Of a DNA stretch of 64,000 bases, positions 1 to 7,409 are shown piece after piece. The DNA is taken from positions 124,001 to 188,000 of the forward strand of contig JAWKHS010000003.1 in the NCBI GenBank assembly GCA_041394705.1, in the 5' to 3' direction. The DNA comes from Vicinamibacterales bacterium. GTDB taxonomy: Bacteria > Acidobacteriota > Vicinamibacteria > Vicinamibacterales > UBA2999. Position 1 is the first letter of the stretch, and each line of letters opens with the position of its first letter. Position numbers and translations under genes: made by a program. The notes below the pieces were generated by a model, which made no database searches, was not told the origin of the DNA, and saw only the letters and a program-made list of their open reading frames with translations.

Positions 1-844
1 CGATCTGCAGAACGCCTACTCCCGGCAGGCGAACCTGGAAGTGGAACGGCAGGTCGGCCGGGCCGGAACGGCGAGCGTCGGCTACGCCTACGTGCGCGGC
101 GACGGCATCCTGATGTCGATCAACCAGAACGTCCCCACCTGCGTGGCCGCGGGCACCAACAACGGCTGCCGCCCGATCGCCGACTACGCCAACAACAGCC
201 AGTACAGCTCGGCCGGCCGGTCCACCTCCCACGCCCTGCTCGTGTCCTTCGCCAGGCGCCCGGGACGCTGGGGCTACTACCGCGCCAGCTACACGCTGTC
301 GAAGGCCATGAACAACGTGGGTGAGTTCTTCTTCAGCGGGCCCATCGATCCGTTCGACATCGACAAGGACTGGGGGCGCGCCGACAACGACCGGCGGCAC
401 ATGTTCGTCGTCTCGGCGGGCTTCAACGCGCCGTCGGGCCCGGCGTCGACCGCCTGGGAACACCTGACGCACGGATTCCAGCTGAGCACGCTCGTCCAGG
501 CCTACTCGGCGGCGCCGTTCAACATCACCTCCGGCGTGACGACCATCCAGGGCACGGCGGGACGCCCGATCGTCGACGGCGACGTCATTCCTCGCAACTC
601 CGGCGTGGGCGACGCGTTCCTGTCGATCGGCCTGCGCCTGAGCCGGACGTTCCGCGTCGCCGACACGTGGCAGATCGAGGGGATGGCGGAGGTGTTCAAC
701 CTGACCGACACCGTCAACGAGACCGCGCGCAACGGCAACTTCGGGAGCGGGGCCTATCCGACGAGCCCGTCGGCCACGTTCAACCAGGTGACGGCCGTGG
801 GGGATCCGCGGTCGTGGCAGCTGGGTCTACGGCTTCGCTTCTAG
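1..844 (+). CDS. TonB-dependent receptor (Oar-like), C-terminal part
   Basis: The frame is already open at base 2 and runs about 280 codons to TAG at 842-844, so the N-terminus, plug and most of the barrel lie left of the window. The protein alternates polar and hydrophobic residues as outer-membrane strands do. It carries the sequence YTLSKAMNN, followed by a PFD...D.GRADNDRRH stretch, a hallmark of the large Oar-type TonB receptors of Acidobacteria and Myxococcota, and it ends in phenylalanine (LRLRF), the usual barrel-assembly signal. The substrate cannot be told from this part. The next gene, 80 bases downstream on the same strand, begins the putative copper operon, so copper or a copper chelate is one possible ligand, by inference only. 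Confidence 0.85.
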   Translation, partial: DLQNAYSRQANLEVERQVGRAGTASVGYAYVRGDGILMSINQNVPTCVAAGTNNGCRPIADYANNSQYSSAGRSTSHALLVSFARRPGRWGYYRASYTLSKAMNNVGEFFFSGPIDPFDIDKDWGRADNDRRHMFVVSAGFNAPSGPASTAWEHLTHGFQLSTLVQAYSAAPFNITSGVTTIQGTAGRPIVDGDVIPRNSGVGDAFLSIGLRLSRTFRVADTWQIEGMAEVFNLTDTVNETARNGNFGSGAYPTSPSATFNQVTAVGDPRSWQLGLRLRF

Positions 845-923
845 GGGCTAGGGGCTACGGCACACCAAACGCGGAACACGGAACACGAAACACGGAACAC
901 GGAACCAGGAGCACGGAGCACAC
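841..923 (+). repeat. Short A/C-rich degenerate tandem repeats in intergenic gap
   Basis: The receptor stop codon lies in two copies of a 7-base unit (TAGGGGC, 842-855). After it, from about 871 to 923, come roughly six imperfect copies of a unit close to CGGAACA(C), running right up to the ATG at 925. The composition (A and C, almost no T) differs from everything around it. No Shine-Dalgarno sequence is obvious for the downstream gene, so the tract may form part of its leader. Confidence 0.6.
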
Positions 924-924
924 G

Positions 925-2244
925 ATGAGGACGAACAGCTGGTGTGCGGCGCTCGTGACCGCCGCGCTGATGACGACGACCGGGGGGCCGGGAGCGGCGG
1001 CGCCCGAGGTGGTGACGCTCGCGGTGGAGGGCCGGAGCAGCGCGACGCCGTGGGTGGCGTCGGCCGGGCGCTTCGTGGCGGTCGTGTGGGGCGCGACGGC
1101 GGAGGGCAAGGCCGACGTCTACGTGGCGACGAGCGACGACGAGGGCGCGACGTTCTCGGCGCCGGCGCGCGTGAACCGCGTGGCGGGTGAAGGGCGCCTG
1201 AGCGGGGAGATCCCGCCGCGCGTGGCCCTGCACCTGGCCGCGGGCGCGAGCCGGCCCGACGTCGTCGTGGCCTGGAACGCCAAGGACCGAGGCACCGAGA
1301 TCAAGATCGCCCGCAGTCACGACTTCGGCCGGACGTTCGACGCGCCCCTGTCGCTGCAGGCGCCGGGCGCCGCGGGCGACCGCGGCTGGCATGCGCTGAC
1401 GCTCGACGCCCAGGGCGCGGCGCACGTCGTGTGGCTGGACCATCGGGGCCTCGCCGCGGCGAAGGCCGAAGGCGAAGCTCAGGGCCATCACCAGCACATG
1501 GACGCGGCCGACGGGGTGGCGATGGCGCAGAAGTCGCGCCTCGTCTACGCGCGGGTCGGCGCCGCCGCCGCGCCCGAGCAACTCCTGGCGCCGGGCGTGT
1601 GCTACTGCTGCAAGACCGCGCTCGTCGCGACCGGCCGGGGGATCCTCGCGGCGTGGCGCCACGTCTACCCCGGCGACCTCCGGGACATCGCGTTCGCCTG
1701 GCTGACCGGTCCGCCGGCCGCCGGGGCGCCCGCCCGCGTGAGCGAGGACGGCTGGGCGATCAACGGCTGCCCCGACGACGGCCCGGCGATGGCGGCCGGC
1801 GCCGGTCGCATCCACATCGTCTGGCCGACGGTCAAGACGGGGCCCGAGCCGGTCGGCGCGATCTTCTACGCGGCCATGACCGACGGCGCGCGTTTCGGCC
1901 CACGGCAGCAGGTGCCGACGCTTGGAGCGCCGAAGCCGTCGCATCCGCAGGTCGCCGTGGACGGCACGGGACATCTTTTCATCGCGTGGGACGAGGTGCG
2001 GGCCGGCGTCCGGACCGCCGCGATCGTGGACGCCGCGATGGCCGGACGCGGCGCGCCCGCCTTCGCGGCGCCGGCGCCGCTCGCCGGGGCCGGTCCTACG
2101 CAGTACCCGGTGATGGCCCCGCTCGGGCGGGGCGTGGTGGTGGCCTGGACGGCTGGTGCGCCGGGCGCGAGCGCGATCCACGTGCAGCGGCGGACGTCCA
2201 CCGCGGCGCCGACGACGGCACGACAGCAGGAGGAGCGACGATGA
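925..2244 (+). CDS. Secreted Asp-box (BNR) propeller protein with His/Met and Cys motifs
   Basis: 439 residues. The ATG at 925 is chosen because it opens a signal peptide (Ala-rich, to about residue 26); the upstream in-frame extension only translates the repeat tract. Two Asp-boxes (S-x-D-x-G-x-T-F) at about 70-77 and 131-138 indicate a sialidase-type beta-propeller, but the catalytic Arg triad of true sialidases is not apparent, so a glycosidase role is doubtful. Two features look metal-binding: HHQHM at 188-192 and CYCC at 226-229, with another Cys at 282. The stop overlaps the next start (ATGA at 2241-2244), so translation is probably coupled. Together with CopC and CopD downstream this suggests a periplasmic or outer-surface copper-binding protein. 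That role is inferred; the fold call is firm. Confidence 0.75.
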   Translation: MRTNSWCAALVTAALMTTTGGPGAAAPEVVTLAVEGRSSATPWVASAGRFVAVVWGATAEGKADVYVATSDDEGATFSAPARVNRVAGEGRLSGEIPPRVALHLAAGASRPDVVVAWNAKDRGTEIKIARSHDFGRTFDAPLSLQAPGAAGDRGWHALTLDAQGAAHVVWLDHRGLAAAKAEGEAQGHHQHMDAADGVAMAQKSRLVYARVGAAAAPEQLLAPGVCYCCKTALVATGRGILAAWRHVYPGDLRDIAFAWLTGPPAAGAPARVSEDGWAINGCPDDGPAMAAGAGRIHIVWPTVKTGPEPVGAIFYAAMTDGARFGPRQQVPTLGAPKPSHPQVAVDGTGHLFIAWDEVRAGVRTAAIVDAAMAGRGAPAFAAPAPLAGAGPTQYPVMAPLGRGVVVAWTAGAPGASAIHVQRRTSTAAPTTARQQEERR

Positions 2245-2942
2245 GACGCGTGGTGATGGCGACGGCGGCCGCGGCGGCCTTGAGCGGGGTGGCGATGGTG
2301 GCCCAGACGCACGATCAGACCCACGAGCAGATGCACGGGCAGACACCCGGCGCGCCCATGGGCCACATGGAGCACAAGTTCGACGACCCCGAGCGGTATG
2401 CCAAGTCGTTCGACGACCCGGCGCGCGACGCCTGGCAGATGCCCGACACAGTCATCGCGGCGCTGGGCCTGAAGCCGGGCCAGACGGTGGCGGACATCGG
2501 CGCCGGCACCGGCTACTTCAGCGTGCGGCTCGCCCGGAGCGCCGCCCGGCCCACGGTGTTCGCCGTGGACCTCGAACCGAAGATGGTCGAGCACCTGACG
2601 ACGCGCGCCGCCGCCGAGGGGCTCACCAACATGCGGGCCGTGCAGGCGTCGGCGAACAGCCCGAACCTGCCCGCGCCGGCCGATGTCGTGCTCGTGGTGG
2701 ACACCTACCACCACATCCCGGACAGGCCCGCGTACTTCTCTGCCCTGAAAGCGCGCCTCGCGCCCGGGGGGCGCGTGGCCATCGTGGACTTCCGCAAGGA
2801 CGCGGGCGGCGAGGGGCCGCCGGCCGAGTTCCGCTTCACGCCCGATCAAATCAGCGGCGAGATGGCACAGGCCGGATTCGTCCTGGATGCGCAGCACGAC
2901 ATCCTGCCGCGCCAGCTCTTCCTGGTTTATCGCGTGAAGTAG
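2241..2942 (+). CDS. Class-I SAM methyltransferase with signal peptide and His/Met-rich N-terminus
   Basis: 233 residues. It starts inside the previous stop codon (ATGA) with AGGAG about five bases upstream. A hydrophobic N-terminal segment (residues 4-21) looks like a signal peptide. Residues 22-45 carry four His and three Met (H24, H28, M31, H32, M40, H42, M43, H45). The rest is a standard Rossmann methyltransferase: motif I VADIGAGTGYFS at 83-94, acidic residue D110 ending strand 2, and motif DTYHHIPDR around 154-162. Secreted-looking relatives of this type are known in Planctomycetes and Acidobacteria with no characterised substrate. SAM is not expected outside the cytoplasm, so either the leader is a membrane anchor or the protein uses the fold for something else. 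The His/Met stretch and neighbours favour a copper link (inference). Confidence 0.8.
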   Translation: MRRVVMATAAAAALSGVAMVAQTHDQTHEQMHGQTPGAPMGHMEHKFDDPERYAKSFDDPARDAWQMPDTVIAALGLKPGQTVADIGAGTGYFSVRLARSAARPTVFAVDLEPKMVEHLTTRAAAEGLTNMRAVQASANSPNLPAPADVVLVVDTYHHIPDRPAYFSALKARLAPGGRVAIVDFRKDAGGEGPPAEFRFTPDQISGEMAQAGFVLDAQHDILPRQLFLVYRVK

Positions 2943-3035
2943 GGGGACGGCGCCTGTCACCATTTGCGCCGGCGCCGCATCTCTATGAGTGGGTGGGGCG
3001 CTGATGGCTGCCGCTCCAGAGAGGAAGTACGCGTC

Positions 3036-3506
3036 ATGACTCGCCGCCGAATGCTCCGGGCCGCCCTCGCGGCCGCTGTGTTGGCCGTGGCGTCCCCACC
3101 CGCCGGTGCCCAGCCCAGTCCCCGCCAGCAGGCGGCGGACCTGGCGCACGAGCTGATGAGTCCGTTCTGCCCCGGCAAGCTCCTGGCCGAGTGCACGTCG
3201 TCGTACGCGGGCGAGCTGCGCGACCAGATCGCCACCCGCATCGCGGCCGGCGAGACGGCCGACGCCGTACGCGCGGATCTCGTACAGCAATACGGCACCG
3301 AGATCCTGGGCGCGCCGCCGCCCGAGGGCGTGGGGCTCCTGGCGTGGCTCCTGCCGGCGGTCTTCGGCCTGGGAACGGCCGCCGCCATCGGCTGGAAGGT
3401 GGCCGCCGCGGCCCGGTCGGGCGCCGCGGCCCGGCCCGCGCTGGCCGGCGCTGTCGATGCCGACGCGCTGGCGCGGCTCGACGACGAACTCCGCGACCTC
3501 GACTGA
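3036..3506 (+). CDS. CcmH-like periplasmic thiol protein, variant motif
   Basis: 156 residues. The ATG at 3036 follows GAGGAAG (3021-3027) and opens a signal peptide cleaved near AGAQ. Residues 35-95 follow the CcmH/NrfF three-helix pattern (LAxELMSPFCPG...CTSSYAGELRDQI...G...D), which in the family presents a reduced thiol pair to apocytochrome c. Here the canonical LRCxxCQ is replaced: the cysteines are C45 and C53, seven residues apart. One transmembrane segment at about 100-121 is followed by a short C-terminal tail. No other cytochrome c maturation gene is nearby; the neighbours are CopC and CopD. I infer a periplasmic reductant that keeps a copper site or apoprotein thiols reduced, with classical haem ligation the alternative. 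Confidence 0.75.
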   Translation: MTRRRMLRAALAAAVLAVASPPAGAQPSPRQQAADLAHELMSPFCPGKLLAECTSSYAGELRDQIATRIAAGETADAVRADLVQQYGTEILGAPPPEGVGLLAWLLPAVFGLGTAAAIGWKVAAAARSGAAARPALAGAVDADALARLDDELRDLD

Positions 3507-3619
3507 CACGGCGGCCCGCGGGCGCTGCCGCCCGACGACGGCTCCGCGCGTCACGCGGGCGCCGCCCCCGCCGAGTTCCGACCGCGACGATATGTCGCAG
3601 CGCCGGGCGGCACCCGGCG

Positions 3620-3625
3620 TACTAT
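3620..3625 (+). promoter_or_regulatory. -10-like TACTAT upstream of copC
   Basis: TACTAT preceded by G, 22 bases before the copC ATG at 3648, with GGAGG (3639-3643) between them. No convincing -35 is seen. It could give copC-copD a promoter of their own inside the larger operon. Confidence 0.45.
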
Positions 3626-3647
3626 GCTGCCTGCTTCCGGAGGTTCC

Positions 3648-4016
3648 ATGACGCGACGCACGCTTTCCACGATGGCCGTCCTCGCCGGCGTGGCCGCCCT
3701 GTCGGTGACGGTGCTGGCCCACATGAAGCTGGCCAAGACGATGCCCGAGGCCGACTCGACCGTCACCGCAGCGCCCGCGAAGATCCAGATGTGGTTCAGC
3801 GAAGCCCCCGACAAGGCCGTGAGCAAGGTCACGGTCACCGGGCCCTCCGGGGGCGTGACGATCGGCGCCCTGAACGTCGGCGACGACAAGTCGCTGTCCG
3901 CGGCGGTGGAAGGCGCGATGGGCGACGGCGCCTACAAGGTGGACTGGCAGTCCGCCGGGCACGACGGACACGTGCAGAAGGGGTCGTTCGCGTTCTCGGT
4001 GCGCCGCACCCACTAG
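3648..4016 (+). CDS. copC: Copper resistance protein CopC
   Basis: 122 residues. The ATG at 3648 is preferred over one 24 bases upstream because GGAGG sits five bases before it. A signal peptide ends at A24, which would leave H25 as the mature N-terminus, the position that binds Cu(II) in CopC proteins. The body follows the CopC/YobA beta-sandwich (PEADSTV...P..I.MWFSE...), and the C-terminal DGH...G.F.F motif contributes H105 and H108, near the second conserved Cu(II) ligand. CopC is a small periplasmic copper carrier. It stands directly before copD, the usual arrangement for delivery to or through the CopD membrane protein. Confidence 0.9.
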   Translation: MTRRTLSTMAVLAGVAALSVTVLAHMKLAKTMPEADSTVTAAPAKIQMWFSEAPDKAVSKVTVTGPSGGVTIGALNVGDDKSLSAAVEGAMGDGAYKVDWQSAGHDGHVQKGSFAFSVRRTH

Positions 4017-4043
4017 CGCCATCCGGATCGGCAGGCCCGCTGC

Positions 4044-4898
4044 GTGGACGCGCCCCTCGTCGAGGTCCTGCCGAAGATCCTGCAGTACGCAGCGGCGTTG
4101 ATCGCGGTCGGCGTCGTGGTGGCCACGCGCCTCGTGTCCGGCCCTGGCACGCCACCCATCGCCCCGCATCGCCTGCAGGCGATCGGCCGGGTGGCCGCCG
4201 CGCTGCTCGTGGTGGCCGCGCTGGGCCGCCTCCTCGGACACACGGTGTCCGCCTTCGGCGCCTCCGACGCCTTCTCGGCCGAGTCCCTGCGGACCATCGG
4301 ATTCGAGAGCCGCTGGGGCTTCGGCTGGCGGTGGCAGGTGCTGGCGGCCGCCGCGCTCGCCGTGGCCGCGGCGGTGCCGGCGCGGCTCCCGGGCCGCGCC
4401 GTGTTCTTCGGCGCCGCCGTCCTGGCACAGGTCGCGGCGGTTCCGTTGCTGGGTCACGCGGCCGGGGAGCCGTCACGGGTCCTGTTGCACGCGGCCCACG
4501 TCGTCGCATCCGGCGCCTGGCTGGGCACGCTCGTGGTGTTCGTCGTCGCCGGCCTCGGACGACCGGGTGCCCCCGCGCACGCGGGTGACGCGGACCGGGC
4601 CCTGATCGCGCGCTTCTCGCCCGTCGCCTTGACGTGCGCCACCGCGGTCGGTGCGTCGGGCCTGATCGCCGCGTCGATCTACGTCGGCAGCCTGCCGGCC
4701 CTCGTCGGTTCCTCCTACGGGCGATGGCTGCTTGCGAAGATCACGGCCGTCGCCGCCGCGGGCGGGTGCGGCTTCATGAACTGGCGCCGGTCACGCGCCG
4801 GCCTCGCCCCGGCCCGAGGCTGGCTCGTGGCCGAGGCCCTGGCCGCGCTGTTCGTCGTCGCGGCCTCGGCCGTCGTCACCGAGACCGAGCATCCCTGA
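4044..4898 (+). CDS. copD: CopD family copper membrane protein
   Basis: 284 residues from a GTG start 28 bases after copC. About eight transmembrane helices are predicted. The central pair of His-containing helices (LLGHAAGEP... and LLHAAHVVASGAWLG, roughly residues 135-165) is the conserved core of the CopD/YcnJ family, thought to bind or move copper across the inner membrane. The pairing with CopC is diagnostic. The 3' end overlaps by 23 bases (4876-4898) the end of the convergent S74 gene on the other strand. It closes the five-gene run that starts at 925. Confidence 0.88.
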   Translation: MDAPLVEVLPKILQYAAALIAVGVVVATRLVSGPGTPPIAPHRLQAIGRVAAALLVVAALGRLLGHTVSAFGASDAFSAESLRTIGFESRWGFGWRWQVLAAAALAVAAAVPARLPGRAVFFGAAVLAQVAAVPLLGHAAGEPSRVLLHAAHVVASGAWLGTLVVFVVAGLGRPGAPAHAGDADRALIARFSPVALTCATAVGASGLIAASIYVGSLPALVGSSYGRWLLAKITAVAAAGGCGFMNWRRSRAGLAPARGWLVAEALAALFVVAASAVVTETEHP

Positions 4899-6552
4899 CC
4901 TGAAGCGCCGCCACGGCCGCCCGCAGCTCCGCGATCGCCGTCGCCTGCGCGTCCACGGTGGCCGTGAGTGTCCGGCGCTCCTGCTCCAGGCGCTGCACCT
5001 CGGCCAGGAGCAGCGTCGGCAGCACGTGGTACTTGACGGTCTCGATCTCGCCCGACGGCCCGGTGGCCGCCAGTGACGGCAGCACGGCGGCGACGTCCTC
5101 CGCGATGAGGCCGTACTGCAGCGGGCGCGAACCGTCCGTGAACGCCTCCGTGTAGCGGAACTGCACGGGTTCCAGCCGCTGCAGCGCGCGGCCCACCGCC
5201 GGGTCCAGGGGCGCGATGTCGTCCTTCGTTCGCCGGCTGGACGAGATCGTCCCGAGCTGGCCCTGCGAGTCGATCACCACGGCCACGGCGTCGTTGGCGC
5301 CGGTGGCCACGCCCCGGATGCCGCCGACGAACGCGCGGGTGAGGCTCGAACCGAGGCGCAGCGTGTTGGATTCGGCGCCGCCGCCGGCGGAGGCCTGCAC
5401 GTAGACGTTGTCGTGTCCCGTGAGGAGGCCGTTGCCCGCCCCGCTGCCGATGGCGATGTTGTTGCTGCCCGTCGTGTTGGCGATGAGGGCGTTCCGGCCG
5501 ATGGCGGTGTTCGACGAACCCGTGGTGGTCAGGTCGAGCGCCGAGGCGCCGACGGCCGTGTTGTTCGAGGCCGACGTGGCGACGCGCATGGCCCAGCGGC
5601 CCACGGCGGTGTTCGTGCCGCCCGTGGCGTTGGCGTCGAGCGCCGAGACGCCCAGCGCCGTGTTGCCGGTCCCGGTGGTGTTCGACGACAGCGCCTGCGC
5701 GCCGACGGCCGTGTTCTCGTGGCCGCTCGTGTTGGAGGCCAGCGTCGCCCAGCCCACGCCGCTGTTGAGCGTGCCGGTCGTGGTGGCCTGCAGCGCCTGG
5801 CTGCCGAGGGCGGAGTTGCCGAAGCCGGTGGCGCCTGAGGACAGTGCCGAGTCGCCGACGGACGTGTTGTCGGTCCCGAACCCGTGCGTGTGGTCGCTTC
5901 GCGCGACGGAGGTGGCCGTGCCCGACCCGCCGAAGTCGGCCATGAGGCCCACCGCGCCGGCGAAGCCGCCGCCGACAAGGCCCGCTCCGGCTGACACCGA
6001 GGTGATGTCGCCTCCCGCCGCCGGCGCACAGAACACGGCGCCGGTGGAGGCAATGGCGCGCATGGCCTGACCGGCCGGGCAGCTGCCGCCGACACGCAGC
6101 TGGATCTGCGCGGGGTTGACCTGCACCTTGCCGATCGAGGTGGGCGGTGCGACGTTCAACGGGACCGCCAGCATGGGCCCCGCCGCGGCGCCGTTTGGGA
6201 CCAGTGTGCCCGTGCGGCCCTGGCTGTCGCGCCAGGTGCCGTTGAGCCCGAAATCGAGGTCGGCCGTGATCTGCACGGGCACGCCGGCCGCGGGCACCGT
6301 GTGCAGACCCATCTGGTAGGTGAACAAGGTCTGCGCCGATGCGCCCGTGATCGGCAGCCGGTCGCCCGCCCCGCACTGGTCGTCGAAGCCCTCCACCGTC
6401 ACGACGCCGCCCACCTTGGTGAGTGTCACGAAGATGCGGTTGCAATAGGGCTGGAGCTGCCAGTCGTAGGTGCCTGGCGGCTGCGCCTTCGCCGCCGCAG
6501 CGGTGCACAGCAGGCTCGCGACGATCAGGGTTCCAGTGCGCACGGTGCCCAT
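4876..6552 (-). CDS. Secreted repeat protein with C-terminal S74 intramolecular chaperone
   Basis: 558 residues. The ATG at 6552 follows GGAGGT at good spacing and opens a signal peptide (cleaved near AKA-Q). Residues 25-180 are an unassigned Cys-containing domain. Residues 229-382 are nine tandem repeats of exactly 17 residues with consensus NTAVGxxALxxNTTGxx, like YadA-head or tail-fibre turns. Residues about 435-555 are a peptidase S74 (endosialidase-type chaperone) domain: the self-cleavage motif S-x-x-R-x-K is present with S438 and K443, followed by LQYGLIAEDV and a terminal coiled coil. The expected product is a homotrimeric fibre that releases its C-terminal chaperone by autoproteolysis. 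It is a stand-alone gene with no phage genes nearby, so a cell-surface fibre or adhesin is likelier than a prophage tail. Confidence 0.85.
   Translation of the reverse strand: MGTVRTGTLIVASLLCTAAAAKAQPPGTYDWQLQPYCNRIFVTLTKVGGVVTVEGFDDQCGAGDRLPITGASAQTLFTYQMGLHTVPAAGVPVQITADLDFGLNGTWRDSQGRTGTLVPNGAAAGPMLAVPLNVAPPTSIGKVQVNPAQIQLRVGGSCPAGQAMRAIASTGAVFCAPAAGGDITSVSAGAGLVGGGFAGAVGLMADFGGSGTATSVARSDHTHGFGTDNTSVGDSALSSGATGFGNSALGSQALQATTTGTLNSGVGWATLASNTSGHENTAVGAQALSSNTTGTGNTALGVSALDANATGGTNTAVGRWAMRVATSASNNTAVGASALDLTTTGSSNTAIGRNALIANTTGSNNIAIGSGAGNGLLTGHDNVYVQASAGGGAESNTLRLGSSLTRAFVGGIRGVATGANDAVAVVIDSQGQLGTISSSRRTKDDIAPLDPAVGRALQRLEPVQFRYTEAFTDGSRPLQYGLIAEDVAAVLPSLAATGPSGEIETVKYHVLPTLLLAEVQRLEQERRTLTATVDAQATAIAELRAAVAALQVRDARSR
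5410..5868 (-). repeat. Nine 51-bp coding tandem repeats
   Basis: Encodes residues 229-381 of the S74 protein: asparagine recurs at 229, 246, 263, 280, 297, 314, 331, 348 and 365, with 382 starting the exit, a strict 17-residue (51-base) period. Copies have diverged at the DNA level but keep the N-T-A-x-G core, which implies selection on the protein rather than recent slippage. Confidence 0.85.
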
Positions 6553-6629
6553 GGGATCCACCTCCGCCCTCCAGAACGACGGCGGTGGCGGCGTTCCCTC
6601 ACCCCGGGGCGGCCCGGGCGGCGCGCCGG

Positions 6630-7370
6630 CTACTGCCAGCTGCCGTACATCGGATTGGGCAGGACGAAGAAGCGCACGCCGAAGTCGGCGAATCCGGCCT
6701 CGCCGGTGCTCTTCACCTGCTGACCGAGGCCGGGAAAGTCCTGGATGTTGTCGCCCAGGAAGGCGACGACGTCCACTGGGGTTGCGATGCCGGGCGCCGC
6801 GCCAGCGCGCACCTGTTCGAAGCGCGGGTTCTTGTCCGACGGCGTGCCGTTGGGCCGGCACAGCATCGCGTCGTAGTCCAGACGCTCGCGCGTGAAGACC
6901 GCGATGGTGTCGTCGCACTCGGACCCGAGCCGGTTCGTGACGATGGCGATCTTGCCGCCGAGCGCGTGCACGCGGGCCAGGAACGCCGCGGCGCCGGGCA
7001 GTGGCGTGGCTTCCCGGCGTTTCACCCACGCCGCCCAGCTCTCGCCCGAGTAGCCGAGCCCGGCGCGCGCACGCTCCGCCTGGTAGGTGAGGTTGCTGAT
7101 CACGGTCTCGTCGGCGTCGAGCACGACCGCCCACGATCCGGCGGCGCGCCCGGTGGCCGCGCGTTCGACCTGCGCCAGGGCGAGGCGATAGGTCTGGAGC
7201 ACGGCCGCCCGGTACTCGGCGGCGTCGCGCACCCAGCGGATGCTGTCGGGTTCGGCCGCCACGGCCGCCTGAGGCAGCGCCGGCTGGGACTGCGCGCGCG
7301 GTGGCGGCGCCGCGGAGCGGCACCCGGCGAGGAGGAACAGGACCACGAGCGCAGACCGACGGCGAGGCAT
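6630..7370 (-). CDS. Lipoprotein acid phosphatase, HAD class B/IIIB (e(P4)-like)
   Basis: 246 residues. The ATG at 7370 opens a lipoprotein signal with lipobox LLAGC, so C17 is lipidated. The HAD catalytic motif DADET (D85 and D87) starts the phosphatase domain, followed by the IVTNR motif and a late GDNIQDF motif holding the metal-binding aspartates. This is the layout of e(P4)-type acid phosphatases, which dephosphorylate nucleotides such as NMN at the cell surface. The neighbour upstream is the divergent ABC-F gene, 39 bases away, and S74 lies downstream on the same strand; neither suggests a pathway. Confidence 0.88.
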   Translation of the reverse strand: MPRRRSALVVLFLLAGCRSAAPPPRAQSQPALPQAAVAAEPDSIRWVRDAAEYRAAVLQTYRLALAQVERAATGRAAGSWAVVLDADETVISNLTYQAERARAGLGYSGESWAAWVKRREATPLPGAAAFLARVHALGGKIAIVTNRLGSECDDTIAVFTRERLDYDAMLCRPNGTPSDKNPRFEQVRAGAAPGIATPVDVVAFLGDNIQDFPGLGQQVKSTGEAGFADFGVRFFVLPNPMYGSWQ

Positions 7371-7392
7371 GGGCACGATTCTACCGGCGCGA

Positions 7393-7398
7393 TACGAT
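7393..7398 (+). promoter_or_regulatory. -10-like TACGAT before ABC-F gene
   Basis: TACGAT ends 11 bases before the ATG at 7410; the predicted transcript would have a leader of only a few bases. It sits in the 39-base divergent gap with the acid phosphatase. Confidence 0.5.
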
Positions 7399-7409
7399 AG
7401 TGGTTTCCC

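Noticed and set aside
667..924. Upstream extension of the Asp-box protein
   Set aside because: It overlaps the receptor in another frame and translates the repeat tract; the signal peptide begins at 925.
1866..4457. 863-codon minus-strand open frame opposite the copper operon
   Set aside because: Antisense to five well-supported genes; composition of shadow frames in GC-rich DNA.
5410..5868. CRISPR array because of regular 51-base spacing
   Set aside because: The repeats are coding, contiguous without spacers, and conserved at protein rather than DNA level.
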